From Lachnospiraceae bacterium (GTDB taxonomy: Bacteria; Bacillota; Clostridia; Lachnospirales; Lachnospiraceae), in the NCBI GenBank assembly GCA_017624835.1, contig JAGAMG010000044.1, forward strand, positions 62,001-126,000: a stretch of 64,000 nt of DNA, written 5' to 3'. Shown here piece after piece: positions 17,024 through 25,730 of this stretch. The position numbers were made by a program, and so were the translations under genes. Under the pieces are notes generated by a model, which had not been told where the DNA came from, ran no database searches, and saw nothing but the letters and a program-made list of their open reading frames with translations. Every line of letters begins with the position of its first letter. The first letter of the stretch is position 1.

Positions 17024-17650
17024 ATGGATATTCAAAAGAGTAAGATACTTACAACCAAAGCAGCAGAGAAAGAATTGCGAGAAGGTGCTTTATTGACACC
17101 CGGACAATGGGAGCAGCATTGCATATCTGTTGGAAATAATGCCAGATTGATTGTAGAAAAGGTTCCGGGGATGGATTGTGACAAAGCCTATGTAATGGGC
17201 TTGCTTCATGATATCGGGAGACGCGCCGGAATTAAAGGGATTCTGCATATATTTGACGGCTATGATTATATGATGAGTCTGGAGCAGCCTGAAATTGCCC
17301 GTATTTGCTTGACCCATTCCTTTCCGATAAAGGATGTGAATACCTTCATTGGTAAATATGACTGCACTGAAGAACAAAAGAATTTCCTAAAAGATTATCT
17401 TGAGGCGGTTGAATATGATGATTATGATATTTTAATTCAGCTGTGCGATGCCATCTCTCTGCCAAACGGTGCATGTATTATGGAAAAAAGATTGGTTGAC
17501 GTAGCTCTGCGCCATGGCTTGCCGGAATTTACTTTGGATAAATGGAAGGCATTTATGAATACCAAAAAACATTTTGATAAGCTTTGTGGCTGTAATATCT
17601 ATACCCTGTTGCCAAATGTAATGGAAAATTCTTCTATAAATCTGGTTTAA
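17024..17650 (+). CDS. HD-domain phosphohydrolase
   Basis: About 208 residues with an HD-type metal-binding core. His28-region WEQHCISVG, the diagnostic LLHDIGRRAG, a third His in LTHSFPIKD and a later Asp in LCDAISLPNG give the H...HD...H...D pattern. Such proteins hydrolyse phosphomonoesters or phosphodiesters of nucleotides. The substrate cannot be predicted. The start follows AAAGGAGAAG with long spacing and a nearer AAGG. It is followed after 14 bp by the NUDIX gene, so the two are probably co-transcribed and may form a small housecleaning pair. Confidence 0.8.
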   Translation: MDIQKSKILTTKAAEKELREGALLTPGQWEQHCISVGNNARLIVEKVPGMDCDKAYVMGLLHDIGRRAGIKGILHIFDGYDYMMSLEQPEIARICLTHSFPIKDVNTFIGKYDCTEEQKNFLKDYLEAVEYDDYDILIQLCDAISLPNGACIMEKRLVDVALRHGLPEFTLDKWKAFMNTKKHFDKLCGCNIYTLLPNVMENSSINLV

Positions 17651-17664
17651 GGAAGGTTAAAAGA

Positions 17665-18156
17665 ATGAACACCCTATTTATCTTAGATGAAAAAAACTAC
17701 ACCGATGACATGCCCGTATTCGAGAAATATGCTGTCAGAGCAATCATTTGCAAAAACGGCAAATATGCCATGCAATGCGGCAAGACAGGAGAGTACAAAA
17801 TCCCCGGCGGAACAGTAGAAGCCGGAGAAACTTTTGGGGAAGCATTAACAAGAGAAGTACTAGAGGAAACCGGCTTAATCGTAATCCAAGAATCCATAAA
17901 AGAGATTGGCGAAGTAACCGAAATCCGGGAAGATGCCTACCAAAAAGGACAAAAATACATAAACCACTCTCTAATCTACAGCTGTGATGTGCAAGAAGAA
18001 ATCCACTCAACAAACATGACTTTAAACGAACAAGCCAAAGGCTACCAGCTCAGCTGGGCAACCCTAGAAGAAATTATAAGCACAAACAACAAGCTACAAA
18101 AAAACTTCCGGGACACCAAATTTCTCGAATACTACAAGCTCAATTTTAAATATTAA
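17665..18156 (+). CDS. NUDIX hydrolase
   Basis: About 163 residues with a complete NUDIX box. The motif runs from GGTVEAGETFGEA through LTREVLEETGL and satisfies Gx5Ex7REUxEExGU. The fold hydrolyses nucleoside diphosphates linked to another moiety; the specific substrate is unknown. GGAAGG precedes the ATG. In its second half the codon use shifts to A- and C-rich choices (many CTA, ATA, CAA, AAC), unlike the T/G-rich neighbours, which may mark recent acquisition. It lies directly upstream of the foldback element at 18181-18397. Confidence 0.88.
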   Translation: MNTLFILDEKNYTDDMPVFEKYAVRAIICKNGKYAMQCGKTGEYKIPGGTVEAGETFGEALTREVLEETGLIVIQESIKEIGEVTEIREDAYQKGQKYINHSLIYSCDVQEEIHSTNMTLNEQAKGYQLSWATLEEIISTNNKLQKNFRDTKFLEYYKLNFKY

Positions 18157-18180
18157 ATTTTACAATATTGCAGCATAGAA

Positions 18181-18397
18181 GAGTAGGGGGTAGGGTTATT
18201 TTGCATATGGGAGAAGATTAGATAATCTTAGTATCCCGTACAAAATCCAGCAATACACGGACAGGACGTCCGTGTAAGGCGTGTTTGTGCCATGGATGGC
18301 ACATATACGCCGTTTGCGTTACCAAGAAAAACTCACGCCGGGATACTTAGATTATCTTATCTTCGTACATCCGCCCAAAATCCCTACCCGTCTACTC
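18181..18397. other. Cloverleaf-like foldback element, candidate structured RNA
   Basis: A 217-bp element fills the gap before the GH88 gene. The outer stem pairs 18181-18238 with 18339-18397, starting GAGTAG with CTACTC. Its inner part, AGATAATCTTAGTATCCCG (18220-18238), matches 18339-18357 at 18 of 19 positions. Inside are three local hairpins: ACACGGAC-AGGAC-GTCCGTGT (18255-18275), GGCGT...TGTGCCAT-GG-ATGGCACA...ACGCC (18278-18311), and GCGT...ACGC (18316-18338), which abuts the main stem. The arrangement is a multi-branch junction. No T-run or known riboswitch signature was recognised. Confidence 0.65.
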
Positions 18398-18440
18398 CCT
18401 GCGGAACATTCTAAAAAACATATTAAAATGGAGGTACCAC

Positions 18441-19616
18441 ATGGCAATTACATTCAACGAGGCACAATACCCTCAAATCACCAACGAAGAAATCAACAAA
18501 GCATTAGCATTTTGTAATGAGCAGATTATACATATTCTGCCAGAGTTTACAGACAAATTCCAAAAGGCTTACAGTGAAGACGGCTTCTATCAGCCCATCG
18601 AGAATAATTACTGGACCTGTGGATTCTGGACAGGTGAAATCTGGCTGGCATATGAATTTTCTAAGGATGAGAGATTGAAAAAAGCCGGAGAAGTGCAGAT
18701 TCATAGCTTTATGGATAGAATTGTAAATAAAATTGAGGTAGACCATCATGACATGGGCTTCCTCTATTCCCCCTCCTGTGTGGCAGGCTATAAACTGATT
18801 GGCAGCGAAGAGGGAAAGGAAGCTGCAATTAAGGCAGCAGACCAGCTGATTACCCGCTATCATCCTGTTGGCGAGTTTATTCAGGCATGGGGACCTATGA
18901 ATGCGCCTGAAAATTATCGTTTAATTATTGATTGTCTGGTGAATCTTCCTCTGCTTTATTGGGCATCCGAGGAGTCCGGAGATAATAAATATCGTGACAT
19001 TGCAGAAAAGCATATCCATACTGCAGTGGCAAATGTTATTCGTGAGGATTATTCTACCTGGCATACCTTCTTCTTTGATATGGAGACAGGCGCCCCTCAT
19101 CATGGTGCAACCTGTCAGGGTTATCGTGACGGCTCTGCCTGGGCGAGAGGTCAGGCATGGGGGGTGTACGGATTGGCCACCGCTTACCGCTATACCAAGA
19201 GACCGGAATACATTGATTTATTCAAGCAGGTAACGGAGTACTTCTTAAACCACTTACCTAAGGATTTAGTTCCCTTCTGGGATTTGGAATTTTCGGACGG
19301 GGATGACCAGCCCAGAGATTCCTCCTCCGCATCCATTGCAGCCTGCGGTATGCTGGAAATGATTAAATATCTGGAGCCCGAGGATGCAGAGCATTATGGT
19401 AAAATTGCAAGACAGCTGATGAAATCTGTTTACGACAATTATGCTGTAAAGGATATGGAGACTTCAAATGGTCTGGTACTTCACAGCACCTATTCTAATC
19501 ATTCTCCTTACAACACCTGTAACCATTACGGTGTTGACGAGTGTAATTCATGGGGCGATTACTTCTACATGGAAGCATTGACCAGACTTTCCAAAGATTG
19601 GGAGCAGTACTGGTAA
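18441..19616 (+). CDS. ugl: GH88 unsaturated glucuronyl hydrolase
   Basis: Glycoside hydrolase of family 88, removing the 4,5-unsaturated uronic acid left at oligosaccharide ends by polysaccharide lyases, through hydration of its double bond. The alpha/alpha-barrel hallmarks are present: DHHDMGFLYSPS (Asp104), DCLVNLPLLYW (Asp164), and GYRDGSAWARGQAWGVYG. Asp104 and Asp164 are 60 apart, close to the 61-residue separation of catalytic Asp88/Asp149 in the Bacillus enzyme. There is no signal peptide, so it works in the cytoplasm. TGGAGGT precedes the ATG. It is followed by the DUF2264 gene and complements the heparinase-like lyase at 6211. Confidence 0.93.
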   Translation: MAITFNEAQYPQITNEEINKALAFCNEQIIHILPEFTDKFQKAYSEDGFYQPIENNYWTCGFWTGEIWLAYEFSKDERLKKAGEVQIHSFMDRIVNKIEVDHHDMGFLYSPSCVAGYKLIGSEEGKEAAIKAADQLITRYHPVGEFIQAWGPMNAPENYRLIIDCLVNLPLLYWASEESGDNKYRDIAEKHIHTAVANVIREDYSTWHTFFFDMETGAPHHGATCQGYRDGSAWARGQAWGVYGLATAYRYTKRPEYIDLFKQVTEYFLNHLPKDLVPFWDLEFSDGDDQPRDSSSASIAACGMLEMIKYLEPEDAEHYGKIARQLMKSVYDNYAVKDMETSNGLVLHSTYSNHSPYNTCNHYGVDECNSWGDYFYMEALTRLSKDWEQYW

Positions 19617-19658
19617 GGAGTTACCCGGCAGGGGAAGAAATGAAAAGAGGATAACAGC

Positions 19659-21509
19659 ATGAAAAAAGGAATTGAATTTACAGCCTTACAAAACAACAAA
19701 TTACATACCAAGCAGGACTTTCGGGATTTGATGCTTGCTATTTTAAATCCTTTGAAGCTCTATTATAGTGAAAATAAAGCCGGACTCCAATTAGGGGTTA
19801 CCATGGCTCACTATGATATTGGTGCTACCTGGATGGAGGCCTTTTCCAGACCCCTTTGGGCTTTAGTGCCCTATTGGGCAGGTGGGGGCACGGAGCAGAT
19901 TGACAGTGAAGCGAAGCAGATGTCCGATGAGGGACAACAGAATAACGGAAACCGTGAACTGACCTTCGCAGAAATCTATCGCAAGGGTCTCACTGCAGGA
20001 ACCGATGAAAGCAATCCTGAATATTGGGGAGAGTGCGGCTCTTTTGATCAGAGATTTGTAGAGATGGCTGCCATTTCCTATGGGATTATGTTTGCTCCGG
20101 AAGTAATCTGGGAACCTTTAAGTGAGCAGGAAAAAAAGAACCTGTGCAATTATCTGAACAAAATTAATGAGCATCCTCTGCCCGTATGTAATTGGATTCT
20201 TTTTGCGGTATTGGTAAATATCGCCATGAAAAAGGTGGGTTACCCTTACAGTCAAAAGATGCTGGATGAATACATGGATGGTCTGGAGACCTTCTATCTG
20301 GGTGAGGGCTGGTATCAGGATGGTGACTCCGGTCAGAAGGATTACTATATTTCCTTTGCCATTCATTTTTACAGCCTGATGTATGCCAAGGTAATGGAGC
20401 AGGATGACCCTAAGAGAGCTGCATTGTACAAGGAACGTGCGCTGGAATTTGCAAAGCAGTTTATCTATTGGTTTGATGAGGATGGAGATGCCATTCCCTT
20501 TGGTCGTTCCCTTACCTATCGTTTTTCCCAGGTTAGCTTTTTTGCTGCCTGTCTGATGGCGGATATTGAACCCTTCCCCGTACCGGTGATGAAGGGCTTG
20601 ATTGCCAGACATTTGCGTAGCTGGTTAAAGAAGGATATCTTTGACCGGGATGGCATTTTGACCATTGGCTATGGTTATCCAAACCTGACTATGGCTGAGC
20701 GCTACAATGCTCCGGGTTCCCCCTATTGGGGCATGAAAACCTTTGCTTTCCTTATGTTGCCCGATGAGCATCCTTTTTGGTCAGTGGAGGAAGCTCCCTT
20801 GCCAAAGCTGAAGGCGGATTGCCCCATGCCCTATGCAGATATGTATGTGAGACATTACGGTAATCATACTACGGCTTTTGCGCCCGGAGTGTATAGCCCC
20901 AATGGCCATGGACAGATTGTGGCAAAATACAGCAAGTTTGCTTATGATACTAAATTCAGTATCAGTGTGGCAAAATCCTGCTATGAGTTGCATGAAAATG
21001 CACCGGATAATATGCTGGCATTCTTTATCAACGGCTATGTCTATGTAAGAAGAATCTGTATAGAGTCCAAGATTACAGAGAACGGAGTTTATTCTAAGTG
21101 GAGTCCCTATCCGGGGATTGTTGTAGAGACTACGGTAACACCTGATGCAGAAGGACATACCCGTGTGCATCGAATTACCAGTGACAGGGAATGCGTGGCA
21201 TATGATTGTGGATTTGCTGTGGACAGAGGAGACTTTACTCCGGTTGGATTTGAAAGCTCGGTAGGGGATAATTGGGCGCAGGCAAGTAATGAGCATTGCT
21301 GCTGTAGAGTTCAAGGTGGCTGGAAGCAGCCGGAAGCAGTAGAGCAGTGCGGATTAAAACAGGATGAGCTTCCTAAGGGATATATGATTATTGCAGATCC
21401 CAACACCAATCTTCTCTATACTAAAACGGCAATCCCTTCTGTAAAATATCAGATAAAGAAGGGCGAGCAGGAGCTGGTAACCAGAGTGGATGCAGAGTAT
21501 GTGGGATGA
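19659..21509 (+). CDS. DUF2264 domain protein
   Basis: A 616-residue protein recognisable as DUF2264 (PF10022). The N-terminus has LWALVPYWAGGG and YWGECGSFDQRFVEMAAISYG. Aromatic-rich alpha-helical repeats resemble the alpha/alpha toroid of lyases and GH88 (about 30-390), followed by a C-terminal beta-sandwich. GWYQDGDSGQKDYYISFAIH is a conserved family-like segment. There is no signal peptide. It lies 42 bp after the GH88 gene in the same orientation, with AGAGGA upstream. By fold and context it probably acts on the same uronate glycan, possibly as a lyase or hydrolase, but I know of no certain activity for the family. Confidence 0.82.
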   Translation: MKKGIEFTALQNNKLHTKQDFRDLMLAILNPLKLYYSENKAGLQLGVTMAHYDIGATWMEAFSRPLWALVPYWAGGGTEQIDSEAKQMSDEGQQNNGNRELTFAEIYRKGLTAGTDESNPEYWGECGSFDQRFVEMAAISYGIMFAPEVIWEPLSEQEKKNLCNYLNKINEHPLPVCNWILFAVLVNIAMKKVGYPYSQKMLDEYMDGLETFYLGEGWYQDGDSGQKDYYISFAIHFYSLMYAKVMEQDDPKRAALYKERALEFAKQFIYWFDEDGDAIPFGRSLTYRFSQVSFFAACLMADIEPFPVPVMKGLIARHLRSWLKKDIFDRDGILTIGYGYPNLTMAERYNAPGSPYWGMKTFAFLMLPDEHPFWSVEEAPLPKLKADCPMPYADMYVRHYGNHTTAFAPGVYSPNGHGQIVAKYSKFAYDTKFSISVAKSCYELHENAPDNMLAFFINGYVYVRRICIESKITENGVYSKWSPYPGIVVETTVTPDAEGHTRVHRITSDRECVAYDCGFAVDRGDFTPVGFESSVGDNWAQASNEHCCCRVQGGWKQPEAVEQCGLKQDELPKGYMIIADPNTNLLYTKTAIPSVKYQIKKGEQELVTRVDAEYVG

Positions 21510-21647
21510 AAAAATTATCTTTCTTAGAAAAAAATTAACTTTTTTCAAAAAACCATTGAATTTTCTGTCTGTTTTGTTAGTATAAAAACAGAATCATGTC
21601 ACAAAAGATGTATATTTATATGGTGTAAATAAAAAGGAAAGCAGGGA

Positions 21648-23816
21648 ATGGTAATCATGAGAAAGATTGTAAAAGAGAAAACGCTCAAAGAAAATAAGAA
21701 GGTCAAGATTTCCAAGGCTGCCAAGAGCAAACCGGAGTTAAAGCTTGGAAAGTTGAAAGCAAAGAGAAGTATTCGTACTACTCTGTTTCTGGGTTTCCTG
21801 TTCCCTGTATTGATGCTGGTGGTATTAGGTGTGGTTTCTTATAAAACGGCATCTAAGACAATCATGGAAAAGTATGAAGAATCCTCCATGAATACCATGG
21901 AGGCCATGAGTCTGTATGGACAGACTTTGACAGACGGAATTGCAACCAAGGCATTGGAGCAGATTACCAATGTGGATATGAAGAAGTATTATGAGCTGTA
22001 TGATGATAATACGGATCCGGAATGGATAACCCACTTTAGTAATGCAAAAACAAGTCTGCGACAGATGATGGGGCTTGGATACATAGGACATTATTATACC
22101 GTTCCGGCCAGTGGTTCCCAGATGAATTCCCGGGAAAGTGATTATGGTGCAGAGTTGTATTCTCAATTTATGGCATCAGATATTGGTGCATATTTTACAG
22201 CAAATCCTGCTCAAAAGAATAACTGGTTTGGTTATCATACTGCAATTGATACATTGGCAGAAAAAAGCAGCGAGGAATATGCTTTTACCTATGTTCAGAA
22301 ATTTATCAGTGCCGAAACATTCCTGGTAATAGATTGGAGTATGAAATCGGCAGAACAGATTCTGGAGAAGATTAATTTTGGTGAAAATAGTATCGGTGCA
22401 TTGATTTCCGGAGATGGAAGAGAGGTTGCCCGTATCTGCAAGACCAATGCAGAAGGTGCCGAGGTGTTGGAAAAGGTGGAAGGTGCTGTATTTGTGGGCA
22501 CGGATTTTTATCAGGCGTCCGTGGAAGCAGGAGAAGCTACCAGTAATTATGTGAATTGGAACGGAGAAAGCTATCTTTATATTTATTCTCCCATTGGTAC
22601 TTCGGGAATCAGCCTTTGCAGTTTGATTCCTCAGAGTAATATTATTGCAGAGGTAAGTGCCATTAGAAATCTGACTGTGCTCATCGTAATTGTAGCGGCA
22701 TTGGCAGCAGCGTTGGTAGGTACCTATATTGCAAGCGGCATTACCAAAACCGTAAATGTAATCAGTAAAGCCTTGGAAAAGGTTGCAGAGGGTGACCTTA
22801 CTCAGAAATTTGAGATAAAACGCAAGGATGAATTTGGTACCTTAGGAAAGGTGTTGAATGATACCATAGAAAATATCAGGCTGTTGATGACAGACATGAT
22901 ACGCTTTGGCGGTAATGTAAATCAAATGGCAGATGGAGTTTCGGAGAAAACGGAAACACTGAATGAATCTATTAAAAATATATCCGTCGGTGTCAGTGAG
23001 GTTGCCAATGGTTTGCAGGTGCAGGCGGAAGAAACAGATAGAAGTAACAGTAAGATGCGTCAGTTTGCAGAGCGCTTGAATGATATGCATGAGGAAACGG
23101 TGCAGATGTCCGGTGCCATTAAGGGAGCAAACGAAGCCATTAATCAGGGACAGGTAATTATTCAGGAATTAAATGACAAGGCACAGACTACTGCAAGTAT
23201 TACCAATATATTAGTAGAAAATGTAAGTGGCGTACAGAAGCATTCCGTGGAAATCGAGGGAATCATCGACACCATTAACAGCATTGCAGAGCAGACCAAT
23301 CTATTGTCATTAAATGCTTCCATAGAAGCAGCAAGAGCAGGAGAACATGGACGAGGATTTGCAGTGGTTGCGGAGGAAATCCGCAAGCTGGCAGACCAAT
23401 CCGCACAGGCAGCAGGAGAGGTTCAGCAACGCTTAAGTAAGATGTCCGTTATGACGGATAAAACTACCCAATCAGCAGAGGAAACCAGAAATATTGTGGC
23501 AGCGCAGGGTGAGGCTTTGAATGAAACAATTGCAGTTTTTGGCACCATTGAAGAGAAGGTAGAAAAGCTGGTAGGTGGCTTACAGGTAGTAGTAGATGGA
23601 ATGGCACAGATTAATGCGGATAAGGATGATATCCAGACCTCGGTTATGAATATTTCCATGGAAGCAGAGACAGCAGCAGCTTCTACCCAGGAGGTTACTT
23701 CTTCCTTGGATGAGCAGGTTGGTGTAATGGCTAAACTGGCAGAAAATATGGAATATCTGAAAAAAGAAACTGCCGTATTGGAGGAATCTATTAATCGGTT
23801 TAAAATTCAGGCATAA
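21648..23816 (+). CDS. Methyl-accepting chemotaxis protein
   Basis: A 722-residue chemoreceptor. A basic Lys-rich N-terminus (1-40) leads to membrane helix 1 (about 43-63), an extracytoplasmic Cache-like sensor (about 65-340), helix 2 (about 341-363), HAMP, and a long cytoplasmic signalling rod. The hairpin tip is [20 protein letters not shown], the CheA/CheW contact region. AAAGGA precedes the ATG by 8 bp. It sits between the GH88/DUF2264 genes and a TRAP transporter operon, so it may guide the cell toward the same sugar acids (inference). It ends in a hairpin terminator. Confidence 0.93.
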   Translation: MVIMRKIVKEKTLKENKKVKISKAAKSKPELKLGKLKAKRSIRTTLFLGFLFPVLMLVVLGVVSYKTASKTIMEKYEESSMNTMEAMSLYGQTLTDGIATKALEQITNVDMKKYYELYDDNTDPEWITHFSNAKTSLRQMMGLGYIGHYYTVPASGSQMNSRESDYGAELYSQFMASDIGAYFTANPAQKNNWFGYHTAIDTLAEKSSEEYAFTYVQKFISAETFLVIDWSMKSAEQILEKINFGENSIGALISGDGREVARICKTNAEGAEVLEKVEGAVFVGTDFYQASVEAGEATSNYVNWNGESYLYIYSPIGTSGISLCSLIPQSNIIAEVSAIRNLTVLIVIVAALAAALVGTYIASGITKTVNVISKALEKVAEGDLTQKFEIKRKDEFGTLGKVLNDTIENIRLLMTDMIRFGGNVNQMADGVSEKTETLNESIKNISVGVSEVANGLQVQAEETDRSNSKMRQFAERLNDMHEETVQMSGAIKGANEAINQGQVIIQELNDKAQTTASITNILVENVSGVQKHSVEIEGIIDTINSIAEQTNLLSLNASIEAARAGEHGRGFAVVAEEIRKLADQSAQAAGEVQQRLSKMSVMTDKTTQSAEETRNIVAAQGEALNETIAVFGTIEEKVEKLVGGLQVVVDGMAQINADKDDIQTSVMNISMEAETAAASTQEVTSSLDEQVGVMAKLAENMEYLKKETAVLEESINRFKIQA

Positions 23817-23826
23817 TTTTGGAAAG

Positions 23827-23871
23827 GACTGTGTTATATTCAGAGAATTCTGGAAAACACAGTCTTTTTTT
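23827..23871 (+). terminator. Terminator of the chemoreceptor gene
   Basis: GACTGTGTT (23827-23835) and AACACAGTC (23856-23864) are exact complements followed by seven T. The 20-nt loop is somewhat long, but the T-run supports intrinsic termination. Confidence 0.75.
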
Positions 23872-23890
23872 AAAAGAAGTATAAAGAAAG

Positions 23891-23987
23891 TGTTAAAAAA
23901 TACTTGAAATGTGTTAAAATAATGTTAAAATTTTACGGTATATGCTAAAAATGTACGGTTTCTTTTGTAAATTTCCTCTTATATAAT
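23891..23987 (+). promoter_or_regulatory. Activator-type promoter of the TRAP operon with phased repeats
   Basis: TGTTAAAA occurs three times (23891, 23912, 23923), spaced 21 and 11 bp, and TACGGT twice (23934, 23954), 20 bp apart, so the motifs lie on one helical face. A perfect TATAAT follows at 23982-23987 with no recognisable -35; the second TACGGT sits just upstream of that region. This is what an activator-dependent promoter would look like. The AraC-type regulator at 29118 is the natural candidate. Confidence 0.5.
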
Positions 23988-24035
23988 TAGTTTAACAGCT
24001 ATGAAAGCTATATTTATTTAAGGAGGGTTTCATTT

Positions 24036-25109
24036 ATGAAAAAGAAAGTTTTATCCGTACTTATGTGTGCGGCAATGGTGGCATCCATGGCAGGTTGTGG
24101 ATTAAAGACTCCCGAGGCTCCGGCAGCAAATAATGCACCTGCAGCAAGCAGTGCTGCAAAGGCAGATGCACCTGCACCTGCAGCATCCGGTGATGCAATT
24201 ACTTTGGTATATGCAGAGGTTAATCCTTTGGATACCATTGTTGGACAGACAGGAACTGCATTTAAAGAAAAAGTGGAAGAACTGTCCGGAGGTCAGATTA
24301 TTATTGATATTCAGCATAGCGGTGTATTAGGTGATGAAGCTGCTGTTCTTGATACCATGCTGGGTGGTGGCGGAACCATTGATATGTCCCGTATTTCCGC
24401 ATTCGCACTTACCAGCTACGGCGGACAGAAGTCTAAGCTGTTATCCTTACCTTATACCTTTGTAAGTCGTGAGCATTTTTGGAATTTCGCAAATTCTGAT
24501 TTGGCTGCTGAGTTTTTGGCGGAGCCTTCAGAAAATGGTAGTGGTGTAAGAGGTCTTTTCTATGGTGAGGAAGGTTTCCGTCATTTCTTCTGTAGCAAAG
24601 AGATTACTGATATTACCGGATTAAAGGGTATGAAGATTCGTGTGTCCAATGACCCTGTTATGAATGGTTTGGTAGAAGGTCTTGGAGCAACCCCTACTGT
24701 AGTTGCATTTAATGAGCTTTATTCCGCATTGCAGACCGGTGTAGTTGATGCTGCTGAGCAGCCCATCGCTAACTACAAGTCCAATGCATTCCCTGAGGTT
24801 GCTTCTACCATGATTCTTGACGGACACACTCTTGGTGCAATTCAGGTTATCATGACTGATGAAGCATGGAATTCCCTGACAGCAGAGCAGCAGGGTTGGA
24901 TTGTGGAAGCAGGTAAGTATGCATCCGATTTTAATCGTCAGCTTTCTGAAGGTGCGGAGAACGAGGTTTTGGAACAGTTGAAGGCAGAAGGTGTTAATAT
25001 TGTAGAGGTAGCTGATGTTACTCCTTGGCAGGAGGCAACCAAAGACCTGATTGCAGAGCAGACTAAGGGTCTTGAAGATTTGTATCAGCAGATTTTAGAT
25101 TTACAGTAA
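24036..25109 (+). CDS. dctP: TRAP transporter substrate-binding lipoprotein (DctP family)
   Basis: Extracellular binding subunit of a TRAP transporter. The lipobox is MAGC with Cys21, then an Ala/Pro linker to about residue 50. The DctP core starts ITLVYAEVNPLD and contains GLKGMKIRVSNDPVMNG and ALQTGVVDAAEQPIANY, the region around the Arg that pairs with the ligand carboxylate. AGGAGGG lies 8 bp upstream of the ATG. DctP proteins of this type commonly bind sugar acids or C4-dicarboxylates. With GH88 and a KdgF-like cupin nearby, a uronate or a related sugar acid is plausible. The gene is followed by a strong hairpin before the permease genes. Confidence 0.9.
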   Translation: MKKKVLSVLMCAAMVASMAGCGLKTPEAPAANNAPAASSAAKADAPAPAASGDAITLVYAEVNPLDTIVGQTGTAFKEKVEELSGGQIIIDIQHSGVLGDEAAVLDTMLGGGGTIDMSRISAFALTSYGGQKSKLLSLPYTFVSREHFWNFANSDLAAEFLAEPSENGSGVRGLFYGEEGFRHFFCSKEITDITGLKGMKIRVSNDPVMNGLVEGLGATPTVVAFNELYSALQTGVVDAAEQPIANYKSNAFPEVASTMILDGHTLGAIQVIMTDEAWNSLTAEQQGWIVEAGKYASDFNRQLSEGAENEVLEQLKAEGVNIVEVADVTPWQEATKDLIAEQTKGLEDLYQQILDLQ

Positions 25110-25142
25110 GATATATATGTCGTAAATCAGCAGTGTGTTTTC

Positions 25143-25176
25143 AAGGCACAGGGAGAACAGACTCTCTGTGCCTTTT
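25143..25176 (+). terminator. Intra-operon terminator after dctP
   Basis: AAGGCACAGGGAG, a 6-nt loop, CTCTCTGTGCCTTTT: a 13-bp stem with one mismatch and a short T-run between the binding protein and its permeases. Its position parallels the hairpin at 13538 in the ABC operon. Confidence 0.8.
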
Positions 25177-25205
25177 GGGTTAATATGATGATTGGAGGAA
25201 AGAAT

Positions 25206-25730
25206 ATGCCCGCAATTTTTGAAAAAATTGATAAAATCAAACCGGCATATGATATGGCATACAAGGTGGTATTGTTTATTTGCAAGCTGCTTTTGGTAAT
25301 AGACATTGCCATTACCTGTTATACCGTAGTTGGCAGATATATTCCTTTTATTCCCGGAGCTGCATGGAGTGAAGAGGTAATATTAACCTGCATGTCCTAT
25401 ATGGCGGTATTATCTGCGGCATTGGCGATTCGCCGTAAAGCGCACATTCGTATGACCGCTTTTGATACCTATTTACCGCCCGTTCTTATTAAGATTCTTG
25501 ATGTATTGGCAGATATTGGAGTTTTAGTACTTGCTTTTGTTATGATTGTGATTGGATGGCAGTATGCATCTACCATCGGAGCCCGTGGAAGCTATGTAAG
25601 TATGCCCTGGCTGTCAAGATTTTGGATGTACTTTCCCATTCCGGTAGCAGGAGTGGCAATGGTGATTTTTGAAATTGAGTCACTTTATAATAATATCAAA
25701 GCATTTTGGGTAAAGGAGGATAAGAAATAA
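25206..25730 (+). CDS. dctQ: TRAP transporter small permease (DctQ)
   Basis: About 174 residues with four predicted membrane helices, the DctQ topology. Recognisable segments are AWSEEVILTCMSYMAVLSAALAI in pieces, RRKAHIRMTAFD, and MPWLSRFWMYFPIPVAG. It pairs with DctM in the membrane. The ATG at 25206 is chosen over an in-frame upstream Met because GGAGGA (25195-25200) precedes it correctly. Its TAA overlaps the dctM ATG by one base. Confidence 0.9.
   Translation: MPAIFEKIDKIKPAYDMAYKVVLFICKLLLVIDIAITCYTVVGRYIPFIPGAAWSEEVILTCMSYMAVLSAALAIRRKAHIRMTAFDTYLPPVLIKILDVLADIGVLVLAFVMIVIGWQYASTIGARGSYVSMPWLSRFWMYFPIPVAGVAMVIFEIESLYNNIKAFWVKEDKK

Noticed and set aside
18281-18517. 78-aa reading frame across the foldback element and the GH88 start
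   Set aside because: It overlaps the GH88 N-terminus out of frame and lies within the paired structure; no coding signal.
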